Shown one piece after another: positions 30,875-44,400 of a DNA stretch of 64,000 nt (position 1 is the first letter of the stretch; each line of letters begins with the position of its first letter). The stretch lies in contig JANATF010000001.1 in the NCBI GenBank assembly GCA_029449245.1, forward strand, positions 1,612,001 to 1,676,000. Direction: 5' to 3'. The notes beneath the pieces were generated by a model. That model saw nothing but the letters and a program-made list of their open reading frames with translations, did not search any database and was not told where the DNA came from. This DNA is from Mortierella alpina (Eukaryota > Mortierellomycota > Mortierellomycetes > Mortierellales > Mortierellaceae). The translations under genes and the position numbers were made by a program.

Positions 30875-31977
30875 ATGGTATGCTGCCGACTCGGATAGAA
30901 CGCTTGCTAAGGCGACGCTTGGCCGAAAGGGGACATCGTATCTTGCTGCTGGCGATGCAAACGCGTCGCTGTCTTTTTTTGTCTCTCTCTCTTTTCTCTC
31001 TCTCTCTCTCTTTCCTCTCTCGCTCACATTACTCTGTCTCTCAAACTACAGCTGGTTCTCGTAATAGGCGACCTTCACATTCCCAACAGGGCGCATGACC
31101 TGCCTCTCAAGTTCAGGAAGCTCCTTGTACGATGAAATACAGCCCATCGGGCAAATGCAGAAGGAACCTCATGCGCAGCACTGTAGACATTCTTACTCAT
31201 CAACCAGTACTGTGACACATGTTGAAATTAGGTCCCAGGAAAGATTCAGCAAATCATCTCTACAGGAAACATCTGCGACAAGGAGACGTTTGACTATCTT
31301 CGGTCCGTTGCAGGAGACATCCAGGTCGTTCGGGGGGATTATGATCAGGTAAACCCGCATCCATCCCCTGTCCCTTTGTTAACTCTGCACTTTTATCAAA
31401 AAAGCACTGGGCACAAACTAAGAGCCATTGACAAAAACGAGTTCTAACACTCGAGACTCCTGACGGAGGGGGTTTTTTTTATCTTATTGTCCTCTCACAG
31501 AACTCATCGTGGCCCCTTTCAAAGATCATTACGCATGGACCGATCCGCATTGGCGTTGTACACGGACACCAGGTGATCCCCTGGGGCGACACAGAGGCCC
31601 TGAACATCACTGCGCGCCAGATGGACGTTGATATTCTTTTGACAGGACATACCCACAAGTTCGAGGCATTCGAGCACGAGGGCAAATTCTTTGTCAACCC
31701 AGGATCAGCTACTGGAGCATACCACCCACAAATCGAGTAATGTGCAGTTGTTCTGTTGTTCTTCGGCTCTCACGCATCCATGCAAGATCTTGGTTGTTTT
31801 TTCGACGACTAATTGAAACGGTTGGCATTTTCTGATAATAGTGAGGTGACACCTTCGTTTGTGCTCATGGACCTGCAGGGCTCAGTCGTGGTGCTGTACG
31901 TATACCAGCTGGTGGAGGGTGAAGTCAAGGTCGAGAGGATCGAGTACAGAAAGCCGTTCGATAACCGCGCTGCCTAG
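30875..31977 (+). CDS. VPS29: Retromer subunit VPS29
   Basis: Five exons: 30875..30877, 31052..31126, 31232..31348, 31501..31736, 31842..31977. They give 188 residues, close to the usual 182. The fold is the calcineurin-like phosphoesterase scaffold: '[20 protein letters not shown]', '[15 protein letters not shown]', 'VVRGDYDQ', '[12 protein letters not shown]', '[20 protein letters not shown]', 'NPGSATGAY'. As in other VPS29 proteins, metal-site positions are altered (GNICDKE where enzymes have GNCD) and the protein is a binding scaffold for VPS35 in endosome-to-Golgi retrieval. The first coding exon is only the ATG, immediately followed by the donor GTATGC. Intron 1 carries a long CT-rich tract (about 30970-31030). 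Confidence 0.95.
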
Positions 31978-32332
31978 GACAAAGGCAACAAAAAAAACAT
32001 ATATATCTACGAAGGAATGAGATCAGAACGGCGGCCTCACAGGAGTCCAAGTCCCAGATGATAAACATGCAATAGGTGTGTTGTACAAGATATGGCCAAA
32101 AAAAAATGAGGATCGCCGGGAACCGTTGTGAGCGGCAGGGGTTGAGGACTGCGGACGAAATCGACTCTGTGAGAAAAATCAAATAAAATCTGTCTTTTTA
32201 CTCAGAGCTGCCTTGATCGATCCTTCAATTACCTCTGGCGCTACCAAGATTGCCATGGTTGTTCTGGTTTGTGCTTTGAGTGCATTAATACATGTAACTA
32301 ATTTATTTTATTAGAACGAGGGTTTCCTCTTG

Positions 32333-35300
32333 TCAGTTTGCCAGCGTCCATGCAACGACCTCCTTGAGCAGCGCAAGACCATAAAACTCTGCAATGTTCT
32401 CAAAGACCCGCATCTTGCGCAGATACTCATTCCGACCCAGTACTGTCACAAACCGGCCCGAGCACTCGCACCACTCGCCCAGATGGTCAGCCTTGACCCT
32501 CCGACACTTGAGGCACTTCAAGTCCTGCATCTGGTACTGGTTGATCATCCGTTCCACAATCGTCACCATCGACTCCTCAATCGCCTCGCGGTCATACATC
32601 TCCTTGCACTCCTGGCACTTCCATGCCCCAAGCACAACCTCGCCCGTGTCCTTCTTGATCTTGGGCAGCAGGTGTGGGTCCCGACAAAAGTCCAGGTCCT
32701 GACAGTAGTTGCAGTACGAGCAAATGACACTTCGCAGCACAAAGGATTCGCACGGGTTCGTAAACATCGACTCTGGAGAGAACTCGCGGACCTCAATCAA
32801 ATCCAGCAAGTTCTTGCGCATCACCCGGACCTCTCTCTCCACGGACGTGTCGATTCCAAAGACCGCCGCAATCGACTTGATCAGCTCCAGCGCAGGGTTG
32901 GACATTTGCAAGTGAGAGCCAGGTTGACGAGGGAACGCAAACAGGAACGCCAACTGTGGATCCTTGAGCGAATCACGTCTCCGTGCCAGGATATCGGGAA
33001 ACACCTTGAGAAGACGTCTGGAGATTTGTTGTGAGACCAGCTTCTTCTTGTACAAAACTACTTCCTGGGTCTTCTTGTCGGCCTTGGTCGCGCCAACGGC
33101 GGCAGGCTCACGGTCAGGATCGCCGTTCGTGCTATCTCCATTGCTCAATGTCTCTCTTGCCTTGGGCAATTGCTTCTGGTGTCGGAACTTGTATACCTGG
33201 TCAATGAATTCTGCAACGGTCGTTTGGAATTCGTCGTGCAGCGCCACAGGCAGGTACTGCTGAATGTTCCACTGCATGTGAATCTCCTTATTAACCTGCG
33301 TCAAGAGGGTTGGGTTGTCGTGCTCCTGAGCCTCATGTGGATTAGGGCAAATGACACCGCCATAGTTGGCAGAGTCCATCCACAGCAACTGTTCCCAATA
33401 ATGAACGGGGACCAAGTCAATCGACTGGAATAGCTGCTTGGACTGGATGTGCCGGATGATCCAACTGCAGTACGCATACGCGTTTCCAACGGAAGCCTTG
33501 GACGTCACGATCGTCAGCTTGTTGAAGTTGCCCAGGATCGTACGCGAGCCCAGCCGCTTGAATTCGGCCACGAGCTGGAGAAAGACCTTCTTCATCAGAC
33601 CATGGATGAGGGCGTACATCGAGGGGTCATACAGCTTTGAGGACGGACTCGTCAACCACCGATGAAAGTGACCCATCAGGCTGTCCGCAAAAATGTTCTC
33701 CGTCTCGGACAGCTCGACTGCCCATCCCTTGACCATCGCCTTGATCATTGCAAATGCCTGCGCTGAAGCACTGCCAATACCAAACGAAATCACACTCGAC
33801 ACCTTGCCAGAGTTGTAGTCATCCAATGTGTGAGACGTGTCCAGCGCAGCATCGGATCCTCCACCCTCCAGCTCGTTGATCAGACTGGATTGCAGTAACG
33901 TGTTGACTGCCACATGAAGCATATCCATCTCCAGACAAACAGTCTCGTAATGGCCAGGGACGTTGATGTTGGGATCCTGCAACTCCTCAAATCCAGAGAG
34001 ATTCTCGTCATCCTCCCGTCCGCCAAGATCAGGCTTACTGGAGGGTGACCACCACAGCAACATGTCGTGACGCTGAAGTCTCCTTGCCAGCAGCACATCC
34101 GTGACAAATACAGGCGAGTCTTGCTCAATGTTGCAAAGAGGAACATCCGCATATCGAGCGAGCGCAATCTGTTCCGTGATCCATCCTCCAACCGTCAAGA
34201 ACTGCGCCAGCATGCGCCGAGTCGCGTTGGTTTGCCATGCAAGCGCCTGGAAGGGCTTGGTATTCTTGGGGCAGGGCATCGAAATCAAAGGAAAGTCTGC
34301 GAGAATACTGATGGCTTCTTGCATCCTTTGGCGTGTTTTGGGAGTGTGCAGAATAACAGCTGTTGGACCCCGACGCTCATCCTGATACTTGCTCAGGCAT
34401 TTGGCAAGGCCTCTATAGGCAGCCTTCTCGCTTGACACATACTCAACATCGAATTGGAGTTCGTCAAAGTACTCAAAAGCCTTGTTGGGTCTGCGAGCCG
34501 AGGTTGACATGCGCTCGATTTCAGCCTTGACAGATTCATAAGCCCTGGACATGTTGGGCATCTGTCCCTTCTGGCTGACAGCATCGACGACAAAGACATA
34601 CACCCGATTGTGGACCGAGGAATAAAGCGCAAACAAATGCCGAACGTCCGTTGTGGCATGGTACAGATACAGGTAGTGAAGAGCCCGGTCGTCCTGCAAG
34701 TACGGCATCTTGTCTACACCCTCGGGTTTGAGATCTGAGAGATCAAATCCTTCGTCCAATCCACGCTTTGCCTTGCTATTAACAGAGCAGACGCAGCTCA
34801 GGTTGATGATCGCGCGATACAGCAGCGGAAGCTGTGTCTCGTAAACACCCTCCACATCAGGATGACTAAAGAAACTAGACAGGTTTTTGGACTCCTTCTG
34901 GTAAAGACTCTCAGGCATCGTGAACTGGTACAGGTGCAGACAAGGATGAGCCCTTGGCAGTGTCCTGACGAGCTTTTGCTTGGGGAACAGTCTTGTCTCG
35001 TGGTTGGCGTCTTCAACTCGACTGTTGACGTAGAAGATGCGCGGGACGGAAAGTCGGATTAAGTGCAGCGTCTTGTCAATAAGAATCCAAAGCCGGAACT
35101 CGCCTGGGATATCTGTCCCAACAATCTGGATGAGCTGCCAGAATTTGGTCAGAATGTTGGTCGATTGCTGTTGAATAAATCCGGAAAGCGAACCGGCCGG
35201 TCCTTTGGCGCGCGACTGTCCCAAGGCTTTTCGCTGAGCTCGCTCTAGCTTCTGTCGTTTCCATTTCTTCTTTTGGTAGGCCAAGAATCCATGATAGTCC

Positions 35301-38300
35301 GTCAACATGTCCGGCATTTCGTCAGGCAGTTCTAGCTCCAAAACCTGCTCCTCCAAGGACTTTTCCTGTCGGTGTTTGCCATTCTTGATCATCTTGTGGA
35401 CGACGGGGCGTGAAAGAGTAGTATTGGAGGAACCAAAATCTTCCATATCCATGACTCCATCGCCACCATAGGGTCGCTTCTCTGCCGGTTTGAATGCGTC
35501 CGTGATCCGGTGTTGCTTAAACTTGTCGTCAAGAGCCAGAACGCGTTTGAACAACCAGTCGGGATGTCGAACTCGCGGAACAGGGTTCGTGACCTTTTGC
35601 ATTGCGGCTGGAATTGTAATCAGCTTCTGGATAACACCTCCGAATCGCTCCAGATAGTAGTGCCAGTCGAGGATCGATCGAATATCAAAGTCCTGCAAAC
35701 TGCTGTCCTTGAGCCATTTGCGCAAGTAGAATTTCATCACCGCTGGCTCCGCCGAGAAAATGGCCACGGGAATGGCCCTCTCCGTCACAGGGCTGCCGGC
35801 CGGTTGAGCAGCGATAATGAACTTGCAGTTCAATCCTTTGTCCTTGACCATCTGATCACCCAAGAACTCGCCGAGACGTCTCGCAGTGCTGATAGATGTC
35901 GACTTTTGGGCTCCGTACTCTTCCAGTGACTTGGACATGGACCTGTTCTCCGAAATGAGGTCAAACAGTTCATCCTCCTCCAAATCAACAGCCTTGCTGT
36001 ACAGAACATCCAGCCATTGGTTCGCCACTCGTGCGACAGCCTCGTAACACTCATCCAGGTTCGAGCCTTCCAGAAAGACCTTGAACAGTTGCGACTGAAA
36101 GTTCTTGATCAGCTTCAGCTCACCACGACGCTTGACCTCGAATCCTTTCAGTTCGGCAATGGATCCGTCCTTGTTGAACACGGCGTAACGCTTCTTGAGC
36201 AGCTTGTCCTCCTCCTTGGATGAAGGCAAGATCATTGCGTGGTAGGGGCCATCGACCTCGAAAAAAATACTGTTTTCCTCAATGGTCTCGTACTCGTGCT
36301 CGTCCGGGTTCTTGAGGACCTGATATTGATTGTTGGTGAACTTTGCATGGACCAAATGGTTCAACATCGTGCAAGGATAGGAAATCGGAAACTTCTTGCC
36401 GTTCTTGAGTTTGAAAGAAAAGTTCTCCGGGAACGTCTGTGGAAAGATGCACCAAATACCGTCCGTGTCCAGTTCGAGAGGCTGACCCATCTGTTCCACG
36501 ATCTGACGCGCCAGCTGGATAATCCTGGCTCCTGTCAGACATACAATACCGGCCATCTCCATGGAGTACCATCGAGCTCCCTTTCGCATCACGTATCCGT
36601 AAAAGGAGTTCAAAATACACTTGTGGGCGAGCTGCAGGGAGTCGTACAGGACCACCATCTTTTTCGCGTTCTCAATCTCGACCAGGTTTCCTGATTTCAG
36701 AGCCGTGTCCGTTTCTCCTTTCCACTTTTTGTGCAGACCCTTGTATTCATAACGACGGTCACGGAAAGCCTTGACCGTGTCGACGTAGAATGGATTCTCT
36801 CTCTGACAGACAACCGCTTCCCTCTCCATGACCTTGGTCTCGTGAGTCTTGCGGTATACCCTCCGAGAATAATCAGAGATGCGCTTGGTGATCAGTGCCG
36901 ACTGCTCTGCCTCGGTCAGACTGTGAAATGTCCTGGGTTCATCCCAAGCCTTCTTTCCTGGAAATCGCTCAGACTCCAGCTGGTTCCTAATCATGTTGTA
37001 CTCGCTCCTCTTGGCAGGGAAGTACTCTCCACGCCAGGACCAGGTCATTCGCCGATCGCACTCCTTTCCAACTTTGTTGAAATCACAAGCTGCGCAGGTC
37101 GATTCATCCACGATTGAGTCCGGTTGGAGTCGATTTGTGAGGATGATATTGGGGTACATGGCGGCGACATCCAAATGGTAAATGCTGGGGTTTTCTGTGC
37201 GGTTAGGCCGATCTCTGAGGTCCTCAAGTGGCGTTCTAATCGCGGCTTTGACCTACATTCAATTGAGAACCAAAAAAGCTATGAGCTGTAGGTTCATGCA
37301 TCAGATTGAACAGCTGACTACATTCGCGCTGGCATCGATTACAAACCTCTTCAAAGTTCTCCACGTCCTCCATCTTGAGATTGCCTTCGACTTGAATACT
37401 GAACGTGAGAGCCGCATCCAGGTCGTCAATCAATTGTTGGGCAGTCTCGGGTGACAGGGCAAAGTTGTTGGGAATGTCACTGCGATAAACGCCGGCTTTC
37501 AGGGCTTCGACGTGGCCTCCAACATAGGTCTCGCTCTCTAGCAGATGGCCATCAAACATCTTGTTGTAGGACTCGACGTGTTTGTTGGGCATAATGATGT
37601 TGCCTTGAAAAGCCTCAACCTTTAGTTGGAGAAAGAAAGCAGGTAACAATCAATATCGCATGAAATTTGAGCATTTGTCATAATATATTCTGAGTAATTT
37701 GCAAAGAGGGCCTTACCATCAAGAGTGTCTCACAAAGAGTTCCTGATCCCTTTCTCAGAACCTCATCCGGGTTCATGGGGATAATGTTGCAGAGAGAGAA
37801 AATGAAGGGATGGACGTATTTCATATACAAATAGTATGTCGCCACTGCATCCGAGACTGAATACTGGGCCAAGGTCTGCGGGCGCTCCGATGCGTATCGT
37901 GTCATGTCCTCAGGATCGAGCTCCATGGGGTTGTAGCCCAACTTTTCCTTTGTGACAGCCTTTAGACCCTGACTTCCCATGGGCAAGTATGAATCACGCT
38001 TCACCCATCGGAAGGCATCCATGTGGACTGCAGTGTTGGATTTGTACTCGTCCTCGTCATCTTTCTTCACGCCGATTTCCTATCAGCGGGCAGAGCGGGG
38101 GTTAATGGTGATACTGTCGTGCAATCATCCAACAATGCTGTCGCAGGAGTCCTTACATGGAACATATCTATGCCGTGGATTTTAGCGCGAGCCTCCATGA
38201 AAGGCCAATCGAAAAAGTCTCCGTTATAGGTTACAAACACCGTTGGCTTGACCTCCTGTACATGACTGAAAAATCGTCGCAGACACTCTTCCTATTGATT

Positions 38301-39975
38301 CAGACAACTCGATTGGTCAGTCAAGCCCATCCATGCCAATAATTCATCAGAGCGCGCTCTTGTGAGTTGATGAACATACCTCGTTCGGCTCATTGAAGAT
38401 TGCAAACAAGCCTTCGTATTCGGGCTTGGGGGTATATTCAAAGTCATCAATGTCCTGGGCAACGACCTCTCGATTCGTAATTAAGAAGCCCTACAGAAGC
38501 CAAATGCGGCGTTAGTAAATGGTTTCTTGTAACGTCTCCTTTTACAGATCGATGTGTTGCATTCGATTGCACCATGTACCTGTCCGTCAATCATGTACGA
38601 GATCATCATCACAGAGTCGATCGCAGAATCGGGGAACTTTAGCGGAAGTTTTGTTGTCTCAATATCAAATGCAAACACGACTGGATCCGCACGAGCCACC
38701 CTGTCAAACTGCCGATTGATCTCCACATCCGTTGGTGTGACCGCGACGTTGTACCACAGACCAATTCGGATATCTACCGGTATTGGTATTAGGCGTTAGT
38801 GGGCCATCTTTTCTTGGACAACTTTTTTTTAAAACTGGTCGGAAACCAACAAGCTGTGCAGTACCTTTGTCAATGGCCACACGGATAGTATAAGGAATGT
38901 CGTATTCCCGAATATCGACAATGTGATCCAGTCCGTCGCCTCCTCCAGCCTTTGCAGTAACTGGATCGTTGTCCATGCCCATGTCCGCATTCGCACTTAC
39001 AACCTCCGCGTAGGTGTCAAGGACAGACATCTTTGCCAGATTCTGCTTGGCTGCTGGGAACACAACCTTGCGCACAGTGAGGAGATCGCGGACATTCCTG
39101 AATGAGAGTCTGATGAATGTGCGAGTATTTCCGAGGAGATGGTTTGGCTAGAAACAAGGGAGGATTTGTGAGCGTCGAGTTCTAGCAAGGTTGATCGTGG
39201 CCCGCCTCGCCGGAGAGTACAATCCCTTACCATGTCCAAGTCCTCCTTTTGGACTCGTGCCATCTTTTCTATAGTGTTTTCAAATTTCCTGCGCAGATAT
39301 TCTTCGACGTCGGCTTCATAGCCAACCTGAGAAACCAAGCAAAGAACGAGTTAGTATCCGATCGCCAGCTGTACAGAGATCGATCCGTGCTTCTTTTTTT
39401 ATTCTTACCTTGGAAGCGATGTAGAAATAAGGGCTGTACTTCAGCGTCGTTTTGAACATCTCTCCGTCATCCTGAATAAAGTAATAGTCAATAGCCGATC
39501 GGCCTGTAGGCCAGTCCTCGTCTTTGACAATTGTCTAGATCCAAGAAGTGTCCAGTCATAGAAGCAAAGGCAAGGCAGGGCAAGAGAAGGCCAAAAAAAA
39601 AAACGGAACCGAAGTGGTACGTTAGCACACGCTACACATACACCTGTGCCATTACTGTCTTCAGAAGAAGTGTCGGAATCTTTGCAAAGCAGGTCAACTT
39701 ACAGCATGCTGATTGATGAGCCAGCCTAGTTTGTCAGGCCCCTCCTGGAATTTGAAGAATCCGAGTCGCTCGTCAATCTCATCCTGAAGCGTGGCATCCT
39801 CGAAGCGCTGCTCAACATGGGTGCCCTCGTCGCCTGTGGCCACATAGGCCTGTGCGCCCGGAGGTCTGTAGGCCTTGCCTCCTCTTCCGCCACGCCCGCC
39901 GCCTCGGCCGCCCCGAGATGCGCCACCACGGGCGGATGGCACGAGGCCGAAGGTTGACTTTTTCTTGAATCCCAT
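32333..39975 (-). CDS. POL2: DNA polymerase epsilon catalytic subunit
   Basis: Ten exons: 39975..39703, 39534..39409, 39326..39231, 39147..38865, 38773..38580, 38490..38380, 38291..38157, 38079..37717, 37619..37347, 37252..32333. They give 2,257 residues, all phases consistent, against about 2,220-2,290 in yeast and human. The N-terminus is Gly/Arg-rich. The 3'-5' exonuclease has Exo I '[16 protein letters not shown]' and '[13 protein letters not shown]'. The polymerase has '[17 protein letters not shown]', '[14 protein letters not shown]' and '[10 protein letters not shown]'. The CysX iron-sulfur motif '[13 protein letters not shown]' with the later 'VVCQREN' cysteine is present. A degenerate second polymerase half follows. 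The C-terminal CysA and CysB zinc modules ('[13 protein letters not shown]', 'CQEC', 'CLKC') bind the B subunit. It is the leading-strand replicase. The gene is convergent with VPS29 (355 bp gap). An in-frame upstream extension to 40005 is probably 5' UTR. Confidence 0.97.
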
Positions 39976-40454
39976 GGGTTGCTGTGTTTTTTTTTGTTTT
40001 CGCAAGTATCAAAGAGACATGGGCCTCAGCAGTAGAGTAAACAACACAGGAAGAGAGAAACGAGTGAAAAGAAACAGGTGTGTGCAAAAAGGATGGAAGA
40101 GCAGGGCTGCAGGGGAGCGAGAAGAAGACGCCAGGAGGAGAAAACAAAATAGACGCGACTGCTCTGCTTTTTCATTTATCGGACGCGTCTTGTTGTCCCC
40201 CCCCCCCTGTCCCCTGTACCCTGGGAGTGACTGCCAGGCAATTTATACTACAAAAGTCAGGAACAGTGGGACACGCACCCTTGCTTGTCCAATGTCCCCA
40301 TATCCCTCCTGCTTCCGCCAGGTCTTCTTGCAGACCATTCTTCCGTCCCCATTCAGTGCTCTTCCATACATGGACCCTAGTCCAATCTTCCTGTAGTAAT
40401 AGCTCCCGCATACACAGCAGCTCTGCTTTGCAGCCCCATCCCCGCTAAAAAACA

Positions 40455-40667
40455 ATGCGGCTCCAATACTGGCTTGTTGCCTTTGTTCTTATGACCTTCG
40501 CAGCCGCCGCTCCAGCCGGCAGAATCGTCAAGGTCCGCCCCTCCGGCCCTCGCAGCCGAACCGGCCCCAGGGGTCCCTCCAGCAACTATGGCGACGGCGA
40601 CTACGTTGGTGTTGAAACCACCCCCATCACTACCACCACCACGCCCACGCCCACGCCCACGCCGTAA
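40455..40667 (+). CDS. Small secreted peptide, Thr/Pro-rich tail
   Basis: 70 residues with a signal peptide ('MRLQYWLVAFVLMTFAAAAPA') and a short Gly/Ser/Arg-rich mature part ending in TPTPTP repeats. It resembles the next small gene (41078..41248) over the signal region, so the two look like a diverged tandem pair. There are no cysteines. The function is unknown. The ATG follows AAAACA, a good fungal start context. The last codons are microsatellite-like (CCCACG repeats). Confidence 0.5.
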   Translation: MRLQYWLVAFVLMTFAAAAPAGRIVKVRPSGPRSRTGPRGPSSNYGDGDYVGVETTPITTTTTPTPTPTP

Positions 40668-41077
40668 GCAAAAAAGTGCATACCCAGACACTCGATATGG
40701 CTGCTAATCAGATCTAAAAGTAAGGTCGGCGACCAGTCGACGGACCAATGCTGCCTCAAGAGGCGCGGCTTTCACTCGAAATACCCATGAAGTAGGGGAA
40801 AAAAATGGACAGTCTTACTTTTTTTTTTGTATTCTCTCCCTGCATCCCCTTGATCTTGCGTCCTCCCCCCTTGCTTTGCTGTGTACACTACAGAACGCCC
40901 ACTCACCCTGGCCCTCTTCTTAAATACTTTTTGCAATTCATGCGCGCGCGACACTCGTCTTTTTTTCAACCCCACAGTCCACAAATCGTCAGCTTGCAAC
41001 TCACACACCGCGTCCTCACATCCCGCTCTCTTACATTCTCAAAGTATCATCACCCTATCCAAAAAAAAAAAAAAAAA

Positions 41078-41248
41078 ATGCAGCTCCGATATTTTTTGTT
41101 CATTGTCTGCGTTACGATGACTTTTGCAGCCGCTAGTCCTATCCGCCAAACCGACGTCGACGGAACCACCGACAGCGGCAAAGCAACATCCCAAGCACCC
41201 GGTGGCGGCGGCAGCAGCGACAACAGCGGCCTTGGTGGTCGAGCCTAA
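41078..41248 (+). CDS. Small secreted peptide, Gly/Ser-rich, paralogue of 40455..40667
   Basis: 56 residues with a signal peptide ('MQLRYFLFIVCVTMTFAAAS') aligned to 'MRLQYWLVAFVLMTFAAAAP' of the upstream neighbour. The mature part is short, acidic and Gly/Ser-rich ('GGGGSSDNSGLGG') without cysteine. The ATG directly follows a run of 18 A's, an unusual leader that would give a poly(A) stretch at the ribosome start site. Both genes lie on the plus strand between two minus-strand genes. Confidence 0.5.
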   Translation: MQLRYFLFIVCVTMTFAAASPIRQTDVDGTTDSGKATSQAPGGGGSSDNSGLGGRA

Positions 41249-41420
41249 GACTCTTGACTTGAACCATGACCCATGGGCTGTGAACGACTAAATTTTCATA
41301 TCAAGAAAAACTAGCCGGACAACGGAAATAAAGACGTTTGGATGCCACCTCAGTACTCTGAGAATGCGTGGAGTAGTGTGAAAGTAAGTAAGAGAAAGAA
41401 GGAAAAAAAAGAAAGCGTAC

Positions 41421-44400
41421 TCAGGAAGACAGCGCCAGGATAAGTCCGTGCAAGTAGTCCGACCCTCCCTCGCCTTGGGCTTCCAGAGCGGGCCGCTGCT
41501 GCCCTCCGAGACCTCGCGTCGCATACCCGCGCGCTGCGTTCGAATTAACCACCACCCGCAGACTCTTGGCCAGGAACTCTCTGCACCGATTAAATTCCTG
41601 CTCAATACCCTCCAGCTGCTGTCTGTATCCGACTCGAGCGCCCGGATCGCCATTCTGCTCTGAATCCCTTGCCGGTCGCCGGTGCAGAGGCAACTCCATA
41701 TCCCCATATTCTCGTGACGAGATGCCACTCAGTTCCGACCCAGTTCTCTGCTTCTTATATTGCTGGCCTTGACTTGAACCAGGCTCCATCTCTATATCCT
41801 CCGCGTCGCTGCCAGCGCCTTCATCGTCCTCCTGTTCTTGCTCTAACGGATCCTCCTCCGACTCTGTACTTGAAGCATCTTCACCATCGTCGTGATCCTG
41901 CCTTCCAAGTCCAAGGATTGGAGGTCGCGCCAAGTTGAAGCTTACACGCCGTCCATTCTTTGTCTGACCCCCCCTAGTTGGTGTGACTGCACCATCAGTT
42001 GTCGCATGAGCAATTCGATTCTGCTCCTGCTCCTGCTCCTGAATAAACGTGGCGAATATCGATGTAAATCTGAGTACAAGATTGAGCATCGTCTTCAGCG
42101 ATCGGTGCAGAGGCTGCGTCCGCTCTTTAAGGAAACAGCGCTCATAGCAAACGTTTATGAACCGTTGCGACAACTTGATCATGTCATCCAGATCACCTGT
42201 CTGATTCTCGATATCGGAATGGAATCTCCGGATCTGAGTATCCAGCACCTAGGAGCACCGTACAACAAAAGATCAAGAAGCAGCAATCAGTTACCACAAC
42301 GATATCATCCTCACAATTGAAAAAAAATAGGGTTCCAAGAGGAGGACTTACCGTGGTCATGAGATAGGTCCAGAGATCGTTTACCGTGCTGAAGAACCTC
42401 AGCCGCAACTTCCAAAAGTGACAGAGTTCAGGATGTGGCCTAGGTCTTGACTTGAGAAACGACATTTGTTCCATGGCCAGTTTAACCGTTTTCACCTGCA
42501 TCAGCAGTCCAGTGATGCGTCCGTACATGTGCTTTGCATTTTCCATCGAGTACACGATCCCTGCTAGTGGCCAAGGGAGCTATAACGAGAGAGAAAGAGC
42601 AAAGTTCCCGAAAAAGTGCCATGCGTAAGTCACTAGGCAAGCACATTCAATTGTAAACGTTGACAGTAGGATGATATATATATTACCAGGTACTCAAATT
42701 CGATCTGATCCAGTGTATTAATGTCCAGATCCAGACGTCCCTGAGGGGCCTTGTCGCCTGCTCGCTCTTTGAGCCTGACCTTAACAAACTTGGCATGCTT
42801 CCAGTCGCGCAGAGATGCAACCTGGCTAAAAGTTGATCCTAGCACGTACGAATCCCGCCAGGGCCGCCTCCTTCTCATCTATCTCAGCGATAAGGAGCGT
42901 TAACGAGGTTCAACACACATCCTAAACGCAAGCGGGTTTGCAGCATAGCTTACCTTGTTGAAAAGACTTGTGCAAAAGGCGTGCATCACCTCTCCTTGCA
43001 TCATGAAATAAAACTCTGACATACCCCTCAGATGCCATAATAACCGGGACTGAGTGAAGAGCATAGCCTTGAGCTGTGTGTTCGTCGCCAAGTAGTGATC
43101 GTTTGTAGCATCCACCAGAGCCTGGTTCACTCTCCTCATGAAATCAATAGTTGGGGTATAATCCTTTGCGTGGGATGTGTCGGTATTTGAACGCATTGAG
43201 GACATGGGGTACTGATATAAGATGATCGGGCTGTAGCTGGGAAAGGAGTCCACTAGCCCCTCTGCTGGCATGCATTGGTCCGGCAACGAGCTAGTAGTGG
43301 GTGTCATATTGAAAATCCGATTATAAACACTGAAGGCTAAGGGCGGGAATTGTCTTTGGGCCATTCCCTATTGTATGCATGCAGTGAACAACAGTTAGTA
43401 TCCAGATACACCACCTTGCAATTAATAAAGATCAAGCAGGCCGATAGATACCTCTGATGTTTGTAAGGTGTGTATGATACGAACAGCTTTTCCCGTGTAC
43501 ATAATCTGATCCAGGTTTGAGCCGTCAATGAAGCGGGGCGAGATTTGAACTGTGGAAGTGTCGTCCCTAGCACCATCACTCGCCTCCATAATTTCTGTCT
43601 GGATATAACATCCTTCTGTCCAGAATTTGTTGGAAAATATGTCAACGTTCTTTGCACTATGTATCATTTAGTCGATATTGAAGTTAGTTGATGTTCTTTG
43701 GTGCCGCCAATCGTACATGACGTCTTTGAACTTACGTTTGAATCATAAACTCAAATTCAGAGTCCAGCGGTTGGCCTGTCATCCAGCATTCCAGGTTGAT
43801 CAAGAATGGCCATATGCTTTGCTGCAGCAGCCGCTGAAAAAGCGCAGCGTTCCTGCAGTCGCCAAGGAGTTCCAGCTGGCATACATTGTCGTAAAGCTTG
43901 GAAAGTATATCCACAGAGTTCCGACAAGCATGTTCTCGAGCACTAGATTGGGATTCTGTACAAAAAAGTGTCTGAATATACAGAATCTCCTCAACTCGCA
44001 ATAAAATTTAAAACCACAAGCAGGACGTACTGTAAAACCGGCATTCCTTCACAAATGCAAGGAGCGTTCGAACTACATCCAGTCGGCACGATAGTTTTGT
44101 GCTCAAGTCGATCAACGATGCAATGCGGCATGTATCACCTATAAGCACCCCCAGAGAAACGTCAGTGCGCAATATCGCCGCATCATCATCAATCCCACAG
44201 GCAAAGTGTGAAATAGTACCTTTTCGATAGCGCTGGTAACTCTGCTGTTCATTGGCCATGTAGTTTTTCAACTCGACCAATTCCGAATGAACGGCCGCCC
44301 CAAATGCTTGGACAATTTTTCCATTGAGTTTAGATGACGCGGAGCAAATAGAGTCAACCAAAGATTGCAGCTCGACAGTAGCCCCTGCTATTTCCATGAA

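Noticed and set aside
32330-37181. Plus-strand open frames across the POL2 locus
   Set aside because: Antisense shadows of the long POL2 exon; no independent protein features.
43995-44030. A 36-nt intron at the GCP5 exon 4/5 junction
   Set aside because: A 75-nt intron using the acceptor at 43956 restores frame and has a normal length.
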